DNA of 64,000 bases from Planctomycetota bacterium (lineage in GTDB: Bacteria; Planctomycetota; UBA1135; GCA-002686595): positions 92,318 through 156,317 of the forward strand of contig JAEUIA010000064.1 in the NCBI GenBank assembly GCA_016795245.1, in the 5' to 3' direction. The notes beneath the pieces were generated by a model. That model was given only the letters and a program-made list of their open reading frames with translations. It had not been told where the DNA came from and did no database searches. The position numbers and the translations under genes were made by a program. Below, piece by piece: positions 1 to 8,134 of the stretch (its first letter is position 1; each line of letters starts with the position of its first letter).

Positions 1-366
1 CTCTTGCCCGTGATTCGCCACCTCGGATTCCCCGAGGAGCGCACGCGCATCGTGCTCAACAACAACTTCGAGCGCGCTCCGGGCGGTCTGACGCTGCCCG
101 ATGTCGAGGCGCGCTTGGACGCCGACGTCGATCACGTGATCCCGTACCAGAAGAAGCTGATCACGGCGTTGAACACCGGTCGGCCCTACATCTTGCACGG
201 CACACAACTCTTCGGTTTCGGCAAGTCCATTCGTCGCCTCGTCGACGACTTGATGTCCGACGTGCCCGAAGACGACGGCGTCGCCGAAGAAGCCCCAGCC
301 GCGCGCCCGCAGCCGAAGCGTGCCCGCCCCGGCCAAAATCCCAAGACCGCGTTCGCAGGCGAGTGA
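1..366 (+). CDS. tadZ: Tad pilus CpaE/TadZ-like ATPase, C-terminal fragment
   Basis: The gene runs in from the left edge, so only its last 121 codons are visible. The visible part reads as the end of a MinD/ParA-type P-loop ATPase of the CpaE/TadZ group. It has a segment with a hydrophobic strand and an Asn-rich turn near IVLNNNFERA, then the stretch DHVIPYQKKLITALNTGRP that is typical of the last third of CpaE proteins, and finally a charged, Pro/Arg-rich tail. Such proteins localise the Tad secretion machine at the inner membrane. The Walker A motif would lie upstream of the window, so ATP binding cannot be checked. The family call is supported mainly by the tadA-tadB-tadC genes directly downstream on the same strand. 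Confidence 0.75.
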   Translation, partial: LLPVIRHLGFPEERTRIVLNNNFERAPGGLTLPDVEARLDADVDHVIPYQKKLITALNTGRPYILHGTQLFGFGKSIRRLVDDLMSDVPEDDGVAEEAPAARPQPKRARPGQNPKTAFAGE

Positions 367-414
367 TCGTCGAACGCGAAACCAGAACCAGAGAAAGTGC
401 AGCAAGGAAACAGC

Positions 415-1845
415 GTGGACCAGCCGATCGATCGCGACGCCCTACGAGCTCGCTTCACGCGTAATTTGAACAACGACGTGGCCGCGCGTCTGAAGAAGGA
501 CGACGCCACGGACACGCTGCACCGCGTCACGCACGAGACCGAATCGCCGGCGCTCAGCGCACGCGCGCCCAACGTCGATTACCTTTCGATCAAGTCGCGC
601 CTGCACAGCCGCTTGCTCGACGAGATCGGCGAGCGCGCGATCTACGGCACCGGCGAAGAAGCGATCGCGAAGGCCGTTCAGGAATTCGTCACGCGCGTGC
701 TGCAGACCGAGGACATTCCGCTCAACGCGACCGAGCGCGAACGGCTGGCGGAAGAACTCACGCAAGAAACGCTGGGCCTGGGTCCGCTCGCGCCGCTCCT
801 GGCCGATCCGGCCGTGACGGACATCCTGGTGAACGGTCCGGACAAGATCTGGGTCGAGCGCTTCGGCCGCCTGACGCGCACCGACGTGCGCTTTCGCGAT
901 CAGGAACACATCATGCGCGTGATCGAGCGCATCGCCGCGCGCGTCGGCCGTCGCATCGACGTCGCTTCGCCGATGGTCGACCTGCGCTTGCCCGACGGCT
1001 CGCGTGTCAACGCCACGGTCCCGCCGGTCAGCCTCGACGGTCCGACGATTTCGATTCGCCGCTTCGGTCGCCAGCGCCTCAAGCGCGCGGACTTGCTGCG
1101 CTTCGGCATGATCTCGCGCGAGATGCTCATGTTCTTGCAGCAGACCGTCGTGGCGCGCAAGAACGTCCTGATCTCGGGCGGCACGGGCGCGGGCAAGTCG
1201 ACGTTGCTGGGCGCGCTGGCCGAAGCGATCCCCGAACACGAGCGCATCGTGACGATCGAGGACACGGCGGAGTTGATCCTCGATCAAGACCACGTCGTGC
1301 GCCTCGAGACGCGCCCGCCGAACATCGAAAACCGCGGCGTCATCACCGCTCGCGACCTCGTGATCAACGCCCTGCGCATGCGTCCGGATCGCATCATCGT
1401 CGGCGAGTGTCGCGGGCCCGAAGCGCTCGACATGTTGCAGGCGATGAACACCGGCCACGACGGCGGCTTGACCACCGTGCACGCCAATGCGCCGCGCGAT
1501 GCGCTCAACCGTCTCGAGACGATGGTGCTCATGGCCGGTATCGAGCTGCCTTCGCGCGCCATCCGCGAACAGATCGTGTCGGCCCTGCACTTCGTCGTGC
1601 ACGTGCGGCGCTGCGACGACGGCGTGCGCCGCGTCGAGAGCATCGCCGAAATCACCGGGCTCGAGGGCGGTACGCCGCTCCTGCAGGACATCTTCCGCTT
1701 CCACCAGACCGGTCACGCCGGCCGCAAGATCACCGGTACGTTCCAGCCGACCGGGATCGTGCCGCGCATGATGCACGAGCTGCGCGACAAGGGATTCGCG
1801 GTCGACATGGACATGTTCCAGAAGACCGAAGTCACGCCGACATGA
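415..1845 (+). CDS. tadA: Tad pilus assembly/secretion ATPase TadA (CpaF)
   Basis: Hexameric type II/IV secretion ATPase that powers Flp pilus assembly at the cytoplasmic face. The protein (476 aa from this start) has the usual order: an N-terminal helical domain, the segment [21 protein letters not shown] typical of the family, and a Walker A motif GGTGAGKST near residues 254-262. It also has an Asp box region (TIEDTAEL), the Walker B-like [20 protein letters not shown], and the His box [14 protein letters not shown] place the start at the second GTG (415) because an AAGGA sequence lies six bases before it; a GTG at 397 is in frame but has no such site. Its last codon overlaps the tadB start (ATGA). 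Its length is normal for CpaF. Confidence 0.96.
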   Translation: MDQPIDRDALRARFTRNLNNDVAARLKKDDATDTLHRVTHETESPALSARAPNVDYLSIKSRLHSRLLDEIGERAIYGTGEEAIAKAVQEFVTRVLQTEDIPLNATERERLAEELTQETLGLGPLAPLLADPAVTDILVNGPDKIWVERFGRLTRTDVRFRDQEHIMRVIERIAARVGRRIDVASPMVDLRLPDGSRVNATVPPVSLDGPTISIRRFGRQRLKRADLLRFGMISREMLMFLQQTVVARKNVLISGGTGAGKSTLLGALAEAIPEHERIVTIEDTAELILDQDHVVRLETRPPNIENRGVITARDLVINALRMRPDRIIVGECRGPEALDMLQAMNTGHDGGLTTVHANAPRDALNRLETMVLMAGIELPSRAIREQIVSALHFVVHVRRCDDGVRRVESIAEITGLEGGTPLLQDIFRFHQTGHAGRKITGTFQPTGIVPRMMHELRDKGFAVDMDMFQKTEVTPT

Positions 1846-2696
1846 TCCCGTACCTGATCAGCATCGGCGCCGTCCTCGTGGTGGGCGCGCTCGTCTGGTT
1901 CCTGCGCGTGCAGCGATTGCGCACCGTGGCGCGCCAGCGTCTGTACGAGGAACTCGAGGAGGAAGGCGAAGACCGCGCCTACCTCGAGCTGACTCCGTCG
2001 TTGCGGCGCCATCGTCTGGTGCCGTGGATCGTCGCCGGCGTCACGGCGACGCTCCTGTTCACCGTGTTCGGGCTGCCGCTCATCTACTGCGTGGCGCTCA
2101 CGGTGATCATCGGCGTGATGGGCTACATCATCGAAAGCTGGATGGCGGCCCGCGCAGCTCTGAAGCTCGAAACCCAGCTCGCGAACAGCATCGATCTGAT
2201 GGTCGCCGCGCTGAGCGCCGGATCGGGCGCCATGGAGTCAGTCGAGAGCGCAGCCAACGAAGCCGGCAAGCCGCTCAAGCCGGAGTTGCAGGAAGTCCTC
2301 GGTCGCATCCGCTTGGGGGAGAAGCCCGCGCTCGTGTTCGAGGATCTGGCCACGCGCATTCCGCTCGAGAACTTCCGCCTGTTCGCGTTCACGATGGCCG
2401 TGCACGGCGAAGTCGGCGGCAGTCTCGCGCCGACGCTCTCGACCGTAGGCAAGTCGATTCGCGACCGCATCGAGATCGGACGGCGCGTGCGCGCTCAATC
2501 GACTCAAGCGCAAGCGTCGGTCATCGGCATCGTCTGCATCACCTATTTCCTCGGCCTGCTCATGTGGCGCACGAACCCGATCAACTTCGAGGAGTTCGTC
2601 ACACACCCCGTCGGCGCGAATTTCATGGCGGGCGCGATGATGCTGCAGGCCGTGGGCCTGCTGTGGATCACGCGACTGTCGCAGATGAAGTTCTAG
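1842..2696 (+). CDS. tadB: Tad pilus inner-membrane protein TadB (GspF-like)
   Basis: Inner-membrane platform protein of the Tad apparatus, 284 aa. It opens with a membrane segment (about residues 4-22), has a charged cytoplasmic stretch, then a pair of membrane segments around residues 62-95. The GspF-like cytoplasmic domain follows (ANSIDLMVAALSAGSGAMESVE onward), and two membrane segments end the protein. The open frame extends far upstream inside tadA, but the ATG overlapping the tadA stop codon gives a normal TadB N-terminus. TadB and the following TadC probably form the hetero-oligomeric base on which TadA acts. No odd features were seen. Confidence 0.93.
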   Translation: MIPYLISIGAVLVVGALVWFLRVQRLRTVARQRLYEELEEEGEDRAYLELTPSLRRHRLVPWIVAGVTATLLFTVFGLPLIYCVALTVIIGVMGYIIESWMAARAALKLETQLANSIDLMVAALSAGSGAMESVESAANEAGKPLKPELQEVLGRIRLGEKPALVFEDLATRIPLENFRLFAFTMAVHGEVGGSLAPTLSTVGKSIRDRIEIGRRVRAQSTQAQASVIGIVCITYFLGLLMWRTNPINFEEFVTHPVGANFMAGAMMLQAVGLLWITRLSQMKF

Positions 2697-2703
2697 AACG
2701 CAC

Positions 2704-3645
2704 ATGCTCCTCCTCCTCGAAACCTCCACGAAACTGTTCGCGATCATCGCGTTGTGGCTCGCTGCCATCGCGATCGGAACGGTCATCGTCCGTCGCTGGC
2801 GCGCACGTGAGCTTGCTCGTCGCCGGGCATGGGCCGAAGAAGAAGCGATCGACACGGCCAACGAACTCGACGTCGAAGACCTCGCTAGCCACTCGTTCCT
2901 GCGCCGCTGGCTGTACCTGGCCGGGTTCCGCAAGATCTCCGCGTCGAGCGTGTTCATCATCGCGACCGGAGCGTGCTGCATCATCGGGGGATTGCTGGCG
3001 CTAGTCGCCACACAGACCGGTGTCACGACGCGCGCCGTCGCCGCCGCGAGCGAAGTGCCGGGCGGTATCGCCGACCTCGCACGACCGGTGCTGATCGGCG
3101 CTCCGTGGATCCTCATCGCGATCTTCGCACTGCTTCCGTGGTCGTACGTGAACAACGCCCGCAAGCGGCGCGTGCGCGAGATCGAACAAGACATGCCGGT
3201 CACGCTGGAGTTGCTCGCGACCATGAGCGAATCCGGAATGGCTTTCGACGGCGCACTCGACAAGGTCATCGGTTCGAGCGCCACGGATCGCCCGCTGTTC
3301 CGCGAGCTGCGCACTTTCCAACTCGAAACGCTGGGCGGCGTCTCGCGCCTGCAGTGCTTCCGCCGTCTCGCGCGCCGCGTCGAAGTGCCTTCGCTGTCGC
3401 TGTTCACGTCCGCGCTCGTTCAAGCGGAGCAGATCGGCTCCGGTTTCACGAAGGTGCTGCGCAACCAGGCCGACGACCTGCGCAGCCGCCGGCGCGAAGA
3501 CGCGAACATGCTGGCGCAGGCGTTGACGGTGAAGCTCGTCTTCCCGCTCGTCTTGTGCTTTCTGCCCGGGATCTTCGTCTCCACGCTGGGACCGACGTTC
3601 CTGCAATTCATCAAGCTCACCGACAGCCTGTCCTCAGGCCGGTGA
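2704..3645 (+). CDS. tadC: Tad pilus inner-membrane protein TadC (GspF-like)
   Basis: Second GspF-like membrane protein of the Tad system, 313 aa, starting seven bases after the tadB stop. It has an N-terminal membrane segment, two central hydrophobic segments (about residues 84-103 and 122-145), and a domain with DMPVTLELLATMSESGMAFDGALDKV, the T2SSF signature. The C-terminal segment VFPLVLCFLPGIFVSTLGPTF is the characteristic TadC ending. It is expected to partner with TadB at the cytoplasmic membrane. The next large gene begins about 190 bases later. Confidence 0.93.
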   Translation: MLLLLETSTKLFAIIALWLAAIAIGTVIVRRWRARELARRRAWAEEEAIDTANELDVEDLASHSFLRRWLYLAGFRKISASSVFIIATGACCIIGGLLALVATQTGVTTRAVAAASEVPGGIADLARPVLIGAPWILIAIFALLPWSYVNNARKRRVREIEQDMPVTLELLATMSESGMAFDGALDKVIGSSATDRPLFRELRTFQLETLGGVSRLQCFRRLARRVEVPSLSLFTSALVQAEQIGSGFTKVLRNQADDLRSRRREDANMLAQALTVKLVFPLVLCFLPGIFVSTLGPTFLQFIKLTDSLSSGR

Positions 3646-3782
3646 GAGGACTTTCACCCCCAAATTTCCTGAGAGCTTTTCCCACCAGTCTTCCCACTAC
3701 GGACGGAGTTGAATCGACACCGTCCGAACTGCTCCCCCGAGCGGCGTGGGACCGTTACGCAACCGTGATGCAAGGAGAAGAG

Positions 3783-3842
3783 ATGCGATACCCCACGAAC
3801 AACTCGCGCAAGCACCCCCGGTGTCCGGAGGCATGGTCATGA
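3783..3842 (+). CDS. 19-codon ORF coupled to the secretin gene
   Basis: A very short reading frame encodes MRYPTNNSRKHPRCPEAWS. It is preceded by AAGGAG (3772-3777) five bases before its ATG. Its TGA stop overlaps the ATG of the secretin gene as ATGA, and the secretin's own GGAGG lies inside it. The good ribosome site plus overlap suggests it is translated and helps load ribosomes onto the secretin message, as leader ORFs do. The peptide has no recognisable domain, and there is no run of one amino acid that would point to attenuation. It could equally be a chance ORF in a 190-base leader. Confidence 0.4.
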   Translation: MRYPTNNSRKHPRCPEAWS

Positions 3843-6196
3843 GAATGCTCGACGCACTCCAGCGTTCACGTCGCACGCGACCGAGCACGGTCGTGCCCCT
3901 CGTTCTGGGCGCCTTGGCCGTGATGGGCTTGATGGCGGCGATCCCCGCCGCGATCGGTCCGCAGGATCAAGGTTCGGCACTGGTCGAGGTGCTCTCGGCC
4001 GGCAAGCGCGACAAAGAGACGCGCACGATCCAAGAGCACATGGACGCGTGGCTCACGTTTTCGAAGGACATCACCGCGATCGCCAGCGCCGACGACGTCG
4101 TGCTCAAGGTGCCGAAGGAATCGGTGCAGAAGCGCCAGGTGCGCCTGGTCGCGGCAGCCGTGGGTCGCACGGTGATCACGCTCACGTACGCCGACAACTC
4201 CACCGAGCAATTGGTGTTCACGGTCAAGCGCGACATGTCCGTGCTCGAAGCCGCGATGCACAGCATCCATCCGAGCATCTCGGTCGACGTCGCTCCTGAC
4301 CGCGATGCGATCGTGCTCACGGGCATGGTGCCGGACGGTTCCTATTCCACCCGCGCCGCACAGGCCGCGCTCGATTACGCGAACTCGAGCCGCCCGGACC
4401 AGAAGGGGACGAGCGGCAAGGTCATCAACCTGATCCGCGTCCAGGAAGTCGCCTCGAATCTGGAGCAACGCCTGCGGTCCGAGATCGAACTCTTCGGCGG
4501 CCAGGAAGTCAGTGTGCGCCGCATCCAGCAAGGCAGCGCCGCCGACGACGCGCGCGACATCTTCGTCGTCTCGGGCACGATGCCGACGAACGCCGGGGTC
4601 GAGCGCGCGACGACGCTGGTTCGTTCCGCCGTCGGTGACCGCGAACTCGCGGCGCCGCGCGTCATCGTGCTCATGAACAGTGTCGAGGTCGGCGAAGCGA
4701 TCGAGCAGGTCATCGAGCGCGCCATCCACGAGCAAGTCAATGCGCCGCGCGTCAAGGTCTCGCGCGTCGCGGCGGCCGATCCTAGCGGTGACTCGGACAT
4801 CCTGGTGCTCACGGGAACCGTTCCGAATCAGACGGCCCTCGTGCGGGCCCTGACGCTGGCGTCGAAGGTCTTCCAACAGCAGTTGATCGTCAAGCGCAAG
4901 CGCGCCGGCGAAGACAAGCGCACCACGGAGGTCACCGCAGGCGGTTCGACGATCACCTCGGAGACGATTCCGTTGCGCGTCCAATCCTCGAGCAACGATA
5001 TTCACGCTACGGCTGATGAGTCGGGCGCGCTCCGTCGCAACACCGGCGGGCAGCCCGGTCAGAACAGCGACTCGGCCCTGCTCGGCGTGTTCGGTGCCGG
5101 CGGCCAGAGCTCGATCGGCGGTTCGGACTTCAACAGCCTGATCAACAACCAGCTCGACACGAACATCGCGCGCGCCAAGGCCATCGAACTGGCCGAGGGA
5201 CGCATCATCTCGTTCCTGGTCGTCGAGGACCTCCCGCAGGTTCGCATCGACATCAAGCTGTACGAGCTCAATCGCACGGCTCTGCTCGATTGGGATTCGT
5301 CGCTCAACAAGCTGGGCGTCGCGGATTTCAACACGAACGGTATCGACCCAAACAACGTCGCGCGCCGCGCCGACGGCTCGGTCCTGACGAATGCGAACGG
5401 CGACCCCGTCTTGGGTTCGCGCAACACGGACATCGCCAACGTCCTCAACTTCCTCGAAGGCGGCTTCGGCAACACCTTCCAGGTCGGCGGCGGTCACTTC
5501 GCGGTCGACGCGGCGTTCCGCCTGCTCGAAACGCAGGGCATCGCGCGCGCGATCGCCAGCCCGTCATTGACGGTGCTGTCGGGTGAACTCGCCGCGTTCG
5601 GTGACGGCGGATCAGTCAGTGTGCGCACGAGCATCACGACCGGCGTCGGCATCAACAGCGATGTCGGAGTGTTCTCGTCCGTACAGAAGCTGTCGTTCGG
5701 CGTACAGCTCGCTGTCCGTCCTCTGATCGACGAACACGGCTACATCACGCTCGACGTCGTGCCGGCCGTCTCGAACCCGGACTTCGAACTGACTCAGCTG
5801 GTACGCACCAGCACAGGCACGCCCCAGGAAACAATCGCCTTCGCCGAGCGTTCCATGCGCACCAGCGCACGCCTGCGCGACGGCGACACGCTCCTGATCG
5901 GCGGTCTGCAGGACCGCTCGCGCAAGGATCGCACGACGAAGACGCCGGGTCTGGCGAGCCTCCCGCTCATCGGCTGGATGTTCCACGACAAGAGCTTCGA
6001 GGACCGCGACCGCGAGCTCGTGATCTCCGTCAATCCTTCGATCGTGCGTGAAGCGCCGAAGGAAGCGCGTCTGTGGGCCTATCCCAGCGCGACTGAAATG
6101 ATGCCGCGGCCGCCGAAGAAACCCGCTCCGCCGCCTGCCCAAAAGGGCGAAGCGACGGACGGCTCGAACACGGCGTCCAACGCCGAGGCGAAGTGA
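3839..6196 (+). CDS. rcpA: Tad pilus outer-membrane secretin (CpaC/RcpA)
   Basis: Outer-membrane channel for the Flp pilus, 785 aa and long for the family. A basic N-terminus and hydrophobic stretch (about residues 19-42) form the export signal. A pilus/secretin N-terminal region follows, with BON-like repeats containing sequence such as DAIVLTGMVPDGSYSTRAAQ and DILVLTGTVPNQTALVRA, so the periplasmic part is expanded. The C-terminal secretin domain holds LDVVPAVSNPDFELTQ, then RDGDTLLIGGLQDRS and TPGLASLPLIGWMF, the classic secretin ending, and finishes with a Pro/Lys-rich tail. I chose the ATG at 3839 because GGAGG lies seven bases before it; an in-frame ATG at 3833 is too close to that site. 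Confidence 0.92.
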   Translation: MRMLDALQRSRRTRPSTVVPLVLGALAVMGLMAAIPAAIGPQDQGSALVEVLSAGKRDKETRTIQEHMDAWLTFSKDITAIASADDVVLKVPKESVQKRQVRLVAAAVGRTVITLTYADNSTEQLVFTVKRDMSVLEAAMHSIHPSISVDVAPDRDAIVLTGMVPDGSYSTRAAQAALDYANSSRPDQKGTSGKVINLIRVQEVASNLEQRLRSEIELFGGQEVSVRRIQQGSAADDARDIFVVSGTMPTNAGVERATTLVRSAVGDRELAAPRVIVLMNSVEVGEAIEQVIERAIHEQVNAPRVKVSRVAAADPSGDSDILVLTGTVPNQTALVRALTLASKVFQQQLIVKRKRAGEDKRTTEVTAGGSTITSETIPLRVQSSSNDIHATADESGALRRNTGGQPGQNSDSALLGVFGAGGQSSIGGSDFNSLINNQLDTNIARAKAIELAEGRIISFLVVEDLPQVRIDIKLYELNRTALLDWDSSLNKLGVADFNTNGIDPNNVARRADGSVLTNANGDPVLGSRNTDIANVLNFLEGGFGNTFQVGGGHFAVDAAFRLLETQGIARAIASPSLTVLSGELAAFGDGGSVSVRTSITTGVGINSDVGVFSSVQKLSFGVQLAVRPLIDEHGYITLDVVPAVSNPDFELTQLVRTSTGTPQETIAFAERSMRTSARLRDGDTLLIGGLQDRSRKDRTTKTPGLASLPLIGWMFHDKSFEDRDRELVISVNPSIVREAPKEARLWAYPSATEMMPRPPKKPAPPPAQKGEATDGSNTASNAEAK

Positions 6197-6206
6197 GGTG
6201 CACGCC

Positions 6207-6896
6207 ATGATGAAACTACATTCATTCGCCGTCCTCGGCCTGCTGCTGCTGGTCTCGAGTTGCACCAGCTACTCGTTCGGCCACCGCAGCACCAACACGA
6301 ACCCCGACGAGCGCCTCGCCAAGCTCATCCGCGCCTACGAATCGTCGCGCAAGAGCAACGGCGAGAACGCCAACGAGATCCTCGTCGACGCGGAAGCCGC
6401 GTGGGTGGAGATCGAGCGCCTGGCGTTGGAGTTCCCGCGCCACCCGCCGACCTTGATGGCCAACGCCGTCATCGCCTACGACGAGCGCCAGCCGCTGAAG
6501 GCCAAGAGCTATTTGGACGCTCTTTTCTCGGTCGAAAACTCACATCCGGACGGCGCGGTCTTGCGCAGTCGCATCGCCATCGACGAGGGCAACATGCCGC
6601 TCGCGCGGCGCGTGCTCGAGTTGCAGATCGCGTACACGCCGTACGAATCCGCCGTGCACGAGGCCTACTCGTCGGTGCTCTACATGAGCCGCGACCTGGA
6701 AGGCGCTGCGCGCGAAATCAACCTGGCGGAGCAGCACGGTGCGCCTGCGTGGCGCGTGGCCTTCAACCGCGGCTTGATCGCCGAGGCCATGGGTCGCGCA
6801 GCCGACGCGCAGCGCTACTACCAGGCCGCTCTGGACGGAAATCCGGACTTCGCTCCTGCTCGCGCCAGATTGGCCGGACAAAAGGCGGGATCCTGA
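6207..6896 (+). CDS. tadD: TadD-like TPR lipoprotein
   Basis: Predicted outer-membrane-associated lipoprotein of 229 aa. The signal peptide ends in the lipobox LVSSC (Cys19 from this start). The mature part is built of helical TPR-like repeats: segments around AVIAYDERQPLKAKSYLDALF, ARRVLELQIAYTPYESAVHE and GRAADAQRYYQAALDGNPDF. In Tad systems such a protein (TadD) helps pilus biogenesis, probably as a pilotin-like scaffold next to the secretin. The start at ATG 6207 follows GAGG by eight bases; a GTG at 6198 is also in frame. The role is inferred from position between the secretin and flp genes, because TPR repeats alone are not specific. Confidence 0.8.
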   Translation: MMKLHSFAVLGLLLLVSSCTSYSFGHRSTNTNPDERLAKLIRAYESSRKSNGENANEILVDAEAAWVEIERLALEFPRHPPTLMANAVIAYDERQPLKAKSYLDALFSVENSHPDGAVLRSRIAIDEGNMPLARRVLELQIAYTPYESAVHEAYSSVLYMSRDLEGAAREINLAEQHGAPAWRVAFNRGLIAEAMGRAADAQRYYQAALDGNPDFAPARARLAGQKAGS

Positions 6897-6902
6897 TACA
6901 AT

Positions 6903-6946
6903 CCTGCTCAGTCCCTGCCCGGCTCGGCCGGGGGGTGGTGAGCAGG
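6903..6946 (+). other. Intercistronic stem-loop before flp
   Basis: CCTGCTCA (6903-6910) pairs perfectly with TGAGCAGG (6939-6946), and the loop contains a further CCCGG/CCGGG stem. No T-rich tail follows. The hairpin sits seven bases after the TadD-like stop codon, within the 138-base spacer before the pilin gene. It could end part of the upstream transcript or protect a processed pilin mRNA, so that pilin is made in excess over the assembly proteins. The function is inference. Confidence 0.55.
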
Positions 6947-7034
6947 CCACCTATTGGAAACGGTGTGGGTCAAGGCAGCACGACCCACGTCGCACGAACG
7001 TTCGGCTGTCAATTTGAATCGTAGGAGTCATCCA

Positions 7035-7367
7035 ATGAAGCTCATGCAGAAGTCCAACCGCCAGAAGCGCGGTGCCGCGTTGGTCGAATACGCCCTGATC
7101 GTCGGTGGTGTCGCGCTCGTCGCAGCCGCCGCCGTCTCGATCTTCGGTCACAAGACCGCCAGCCTGATCGGCGCCAGCGCGTCGATCCTCCCCGGCGCCC
7201 AAGCGAGCGACAACGGCACGATCGCCGCCGGTCGCATCATGGACACGGTCAAGGACGCGAACGGCGTCATCACGATCAGCCCGGGCAACAACAACAACCT
7301 CGGCAACAACCTCGGTCTGACGCAACAGCAGATCGACGCCCTGGTCACGGATCCGAACAACAACTGA
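7035..7367 (+). CDS. flp: Flp/Fap-type pilin with long Asn-rich tail
   Basis: Major pilin subunit, 110 aa from the ATG preceded by TAGGAG. The N-terminus holds the class III prepilin site KRG followed by AALVEYALIVGGVALVAAAAV, with the glutamate and tyrosine of the Flp signature. A TadV-type peptidase would cut after that Gly. Typical Flp pilins are around 55-70 residues. This one continues for some 60 further residues rich in Asn, Gly and Thr (GNNNNLGNNLG and DPNNN at the end), which may form a surface-exposed domain. No prepilin peptidase gene is in the window. The gene closes the Tad cluster and has its own terminator. Confidence 0.93.
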   Translation: MKLMQKSNRQKRGAALVEYALIVGGVALVAAAAVSIFGHKTASLIGASASILPGAQASDNGTIAAGRIMDTVKDANGVITISPGNNNNLGNNLGLTQQQIDALVTDPNNN

Positions 7368-7430
7368 TCGGGTTCTGATCCGCCAGCAGGGACGCGCAGC
7401 GAGGGGATCACTCGCGCAGCCTGAAATCGA

Positions 7431-7476
7431 ACGACCTCGTTCCCTTGGCAAGGGGGAGCGAGGTCGTTTGTCTTTT
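7431..7476 (+). terminator. Rho-independent terminator after flp
   Basis: The inverted repeat ACGACCTCG (7431-7439) / CGAGGTCGT (7459-7467) has a C/G-rich upper stem, and TTTGTCTTTT follows at 7467-7476. This is a standard intrinsic terminator 63 bases after the pilin stop. It also separates the Tad operon from the converging gene on the minus strand. Confidence 0.88.
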
Positions 7477-7506
7477 CGACGACGGCGAGGCTGCAGGTCG
7501 GCGCGT

Positions 7507-8001
7507 TCAGAAGCCTGGAAAGTGCGCAGCGATGAAGCTGTCGAGGACCTGCTCCAACGCCTGGTGCTCGGGTTGCGCCACCAGCCAGCTCGCGTTGTGA
7601 CCGCGCGTATCGGTGCCCTCGCGCAACAACGTCAGCGACTTGCGCGGCGTCGGGATGGGGGAGGCCGGTCCGTCGCACACGACTCCGGCGCCCGCTTGGG
7701 AGAGCGCGATGTGCAGCTGCCGGGCCGCATCCACGCCGATCTGCACGACGACGGCTTTCGATCCCGCGCCGTCGAGGGTGGAGCGCACGCGCCGCGCGGA
7801 TCCTGCTGCGTCGACGATCAGCGTGTCGTCGATGAAGCCAACGAGCGTCCCCTGGGTGATCGCGTACACGACCAGCGGATCATTCACCCACGGGTTCGCA
7901 CACGGCGGGGCTGCGGGTTGGAGAGGCGGCTGGGCGGGCGCGGACGGCGCCGTCAGGAGCGGGAGGGTTGCGAGCACGGAGAGGACTGCAATGCGGATCA
8001 T
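7507..8001 (-). CDS. Secreted hypothetical protein
   Basis: A 164-aa protein of unknown function. It starts with a clear signal peptide (MIRIAVLSVLATLPLLTAPSAPAQ, cleavage expected near APAQ) followed by a short proline-rich stretch. The mature part shows alternating hydrophobic segments, for example LVVYAITQGTLVGFIDDTLIVDA and KAVVVQIGVDAARQLHIALSQAG, consistent with a small beta-rich fold. I see no catalytic motif or metal site. Two cysteines (about residues 34 and 109) could form a disulfide in the periplasm. It is transcribed in the same direction as the TPR lipoprotein gene upstream, with a 133-base gap, so a shared operon is possible but not shown. Confidence 0.7.
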   Translation of the reverse strand: MIRIAVLSVLATLPLLTAPSAPAQPPLQPAAPPCANPWVNDPLVVYAITQGTLVGFIDDTLIVDAAGSARRVRSTLDGAGSKAVVVQIGVDAARQLHIALSQAGAGVVCDGPASPIPTPRKSLTLLREGTDTRGHNASWLVAQPEHQALEQVLDSFIAAHFPGF

Positions 8002-8134
8002 GATTCACTCCAAGTTGGCGCCAGGTCTCCAGGCAGTACCACCGCGGGTCGTGCGGGGTCACGCCGCCGGCTGTAACGAGCTTGTCGGTCTTCCATGAAC
8101 GCCGCGGCAGTTGGGGAAAAGTCGTCGGCGCCCG

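Noticed and set aside
4..366. A complete small gene starting at the TTG at position 4
   Set aside because: The frame is open to the left edge and the sequence matches the C-terminal part of CpaE proteins, so it is a truncated larger gene.
442..1776. A 444-codon antisense frame over tadA
   Set aside because: It is the mirror of the tadA coding sequence, rich in Arg/Asp/His, with no recognisable domain.
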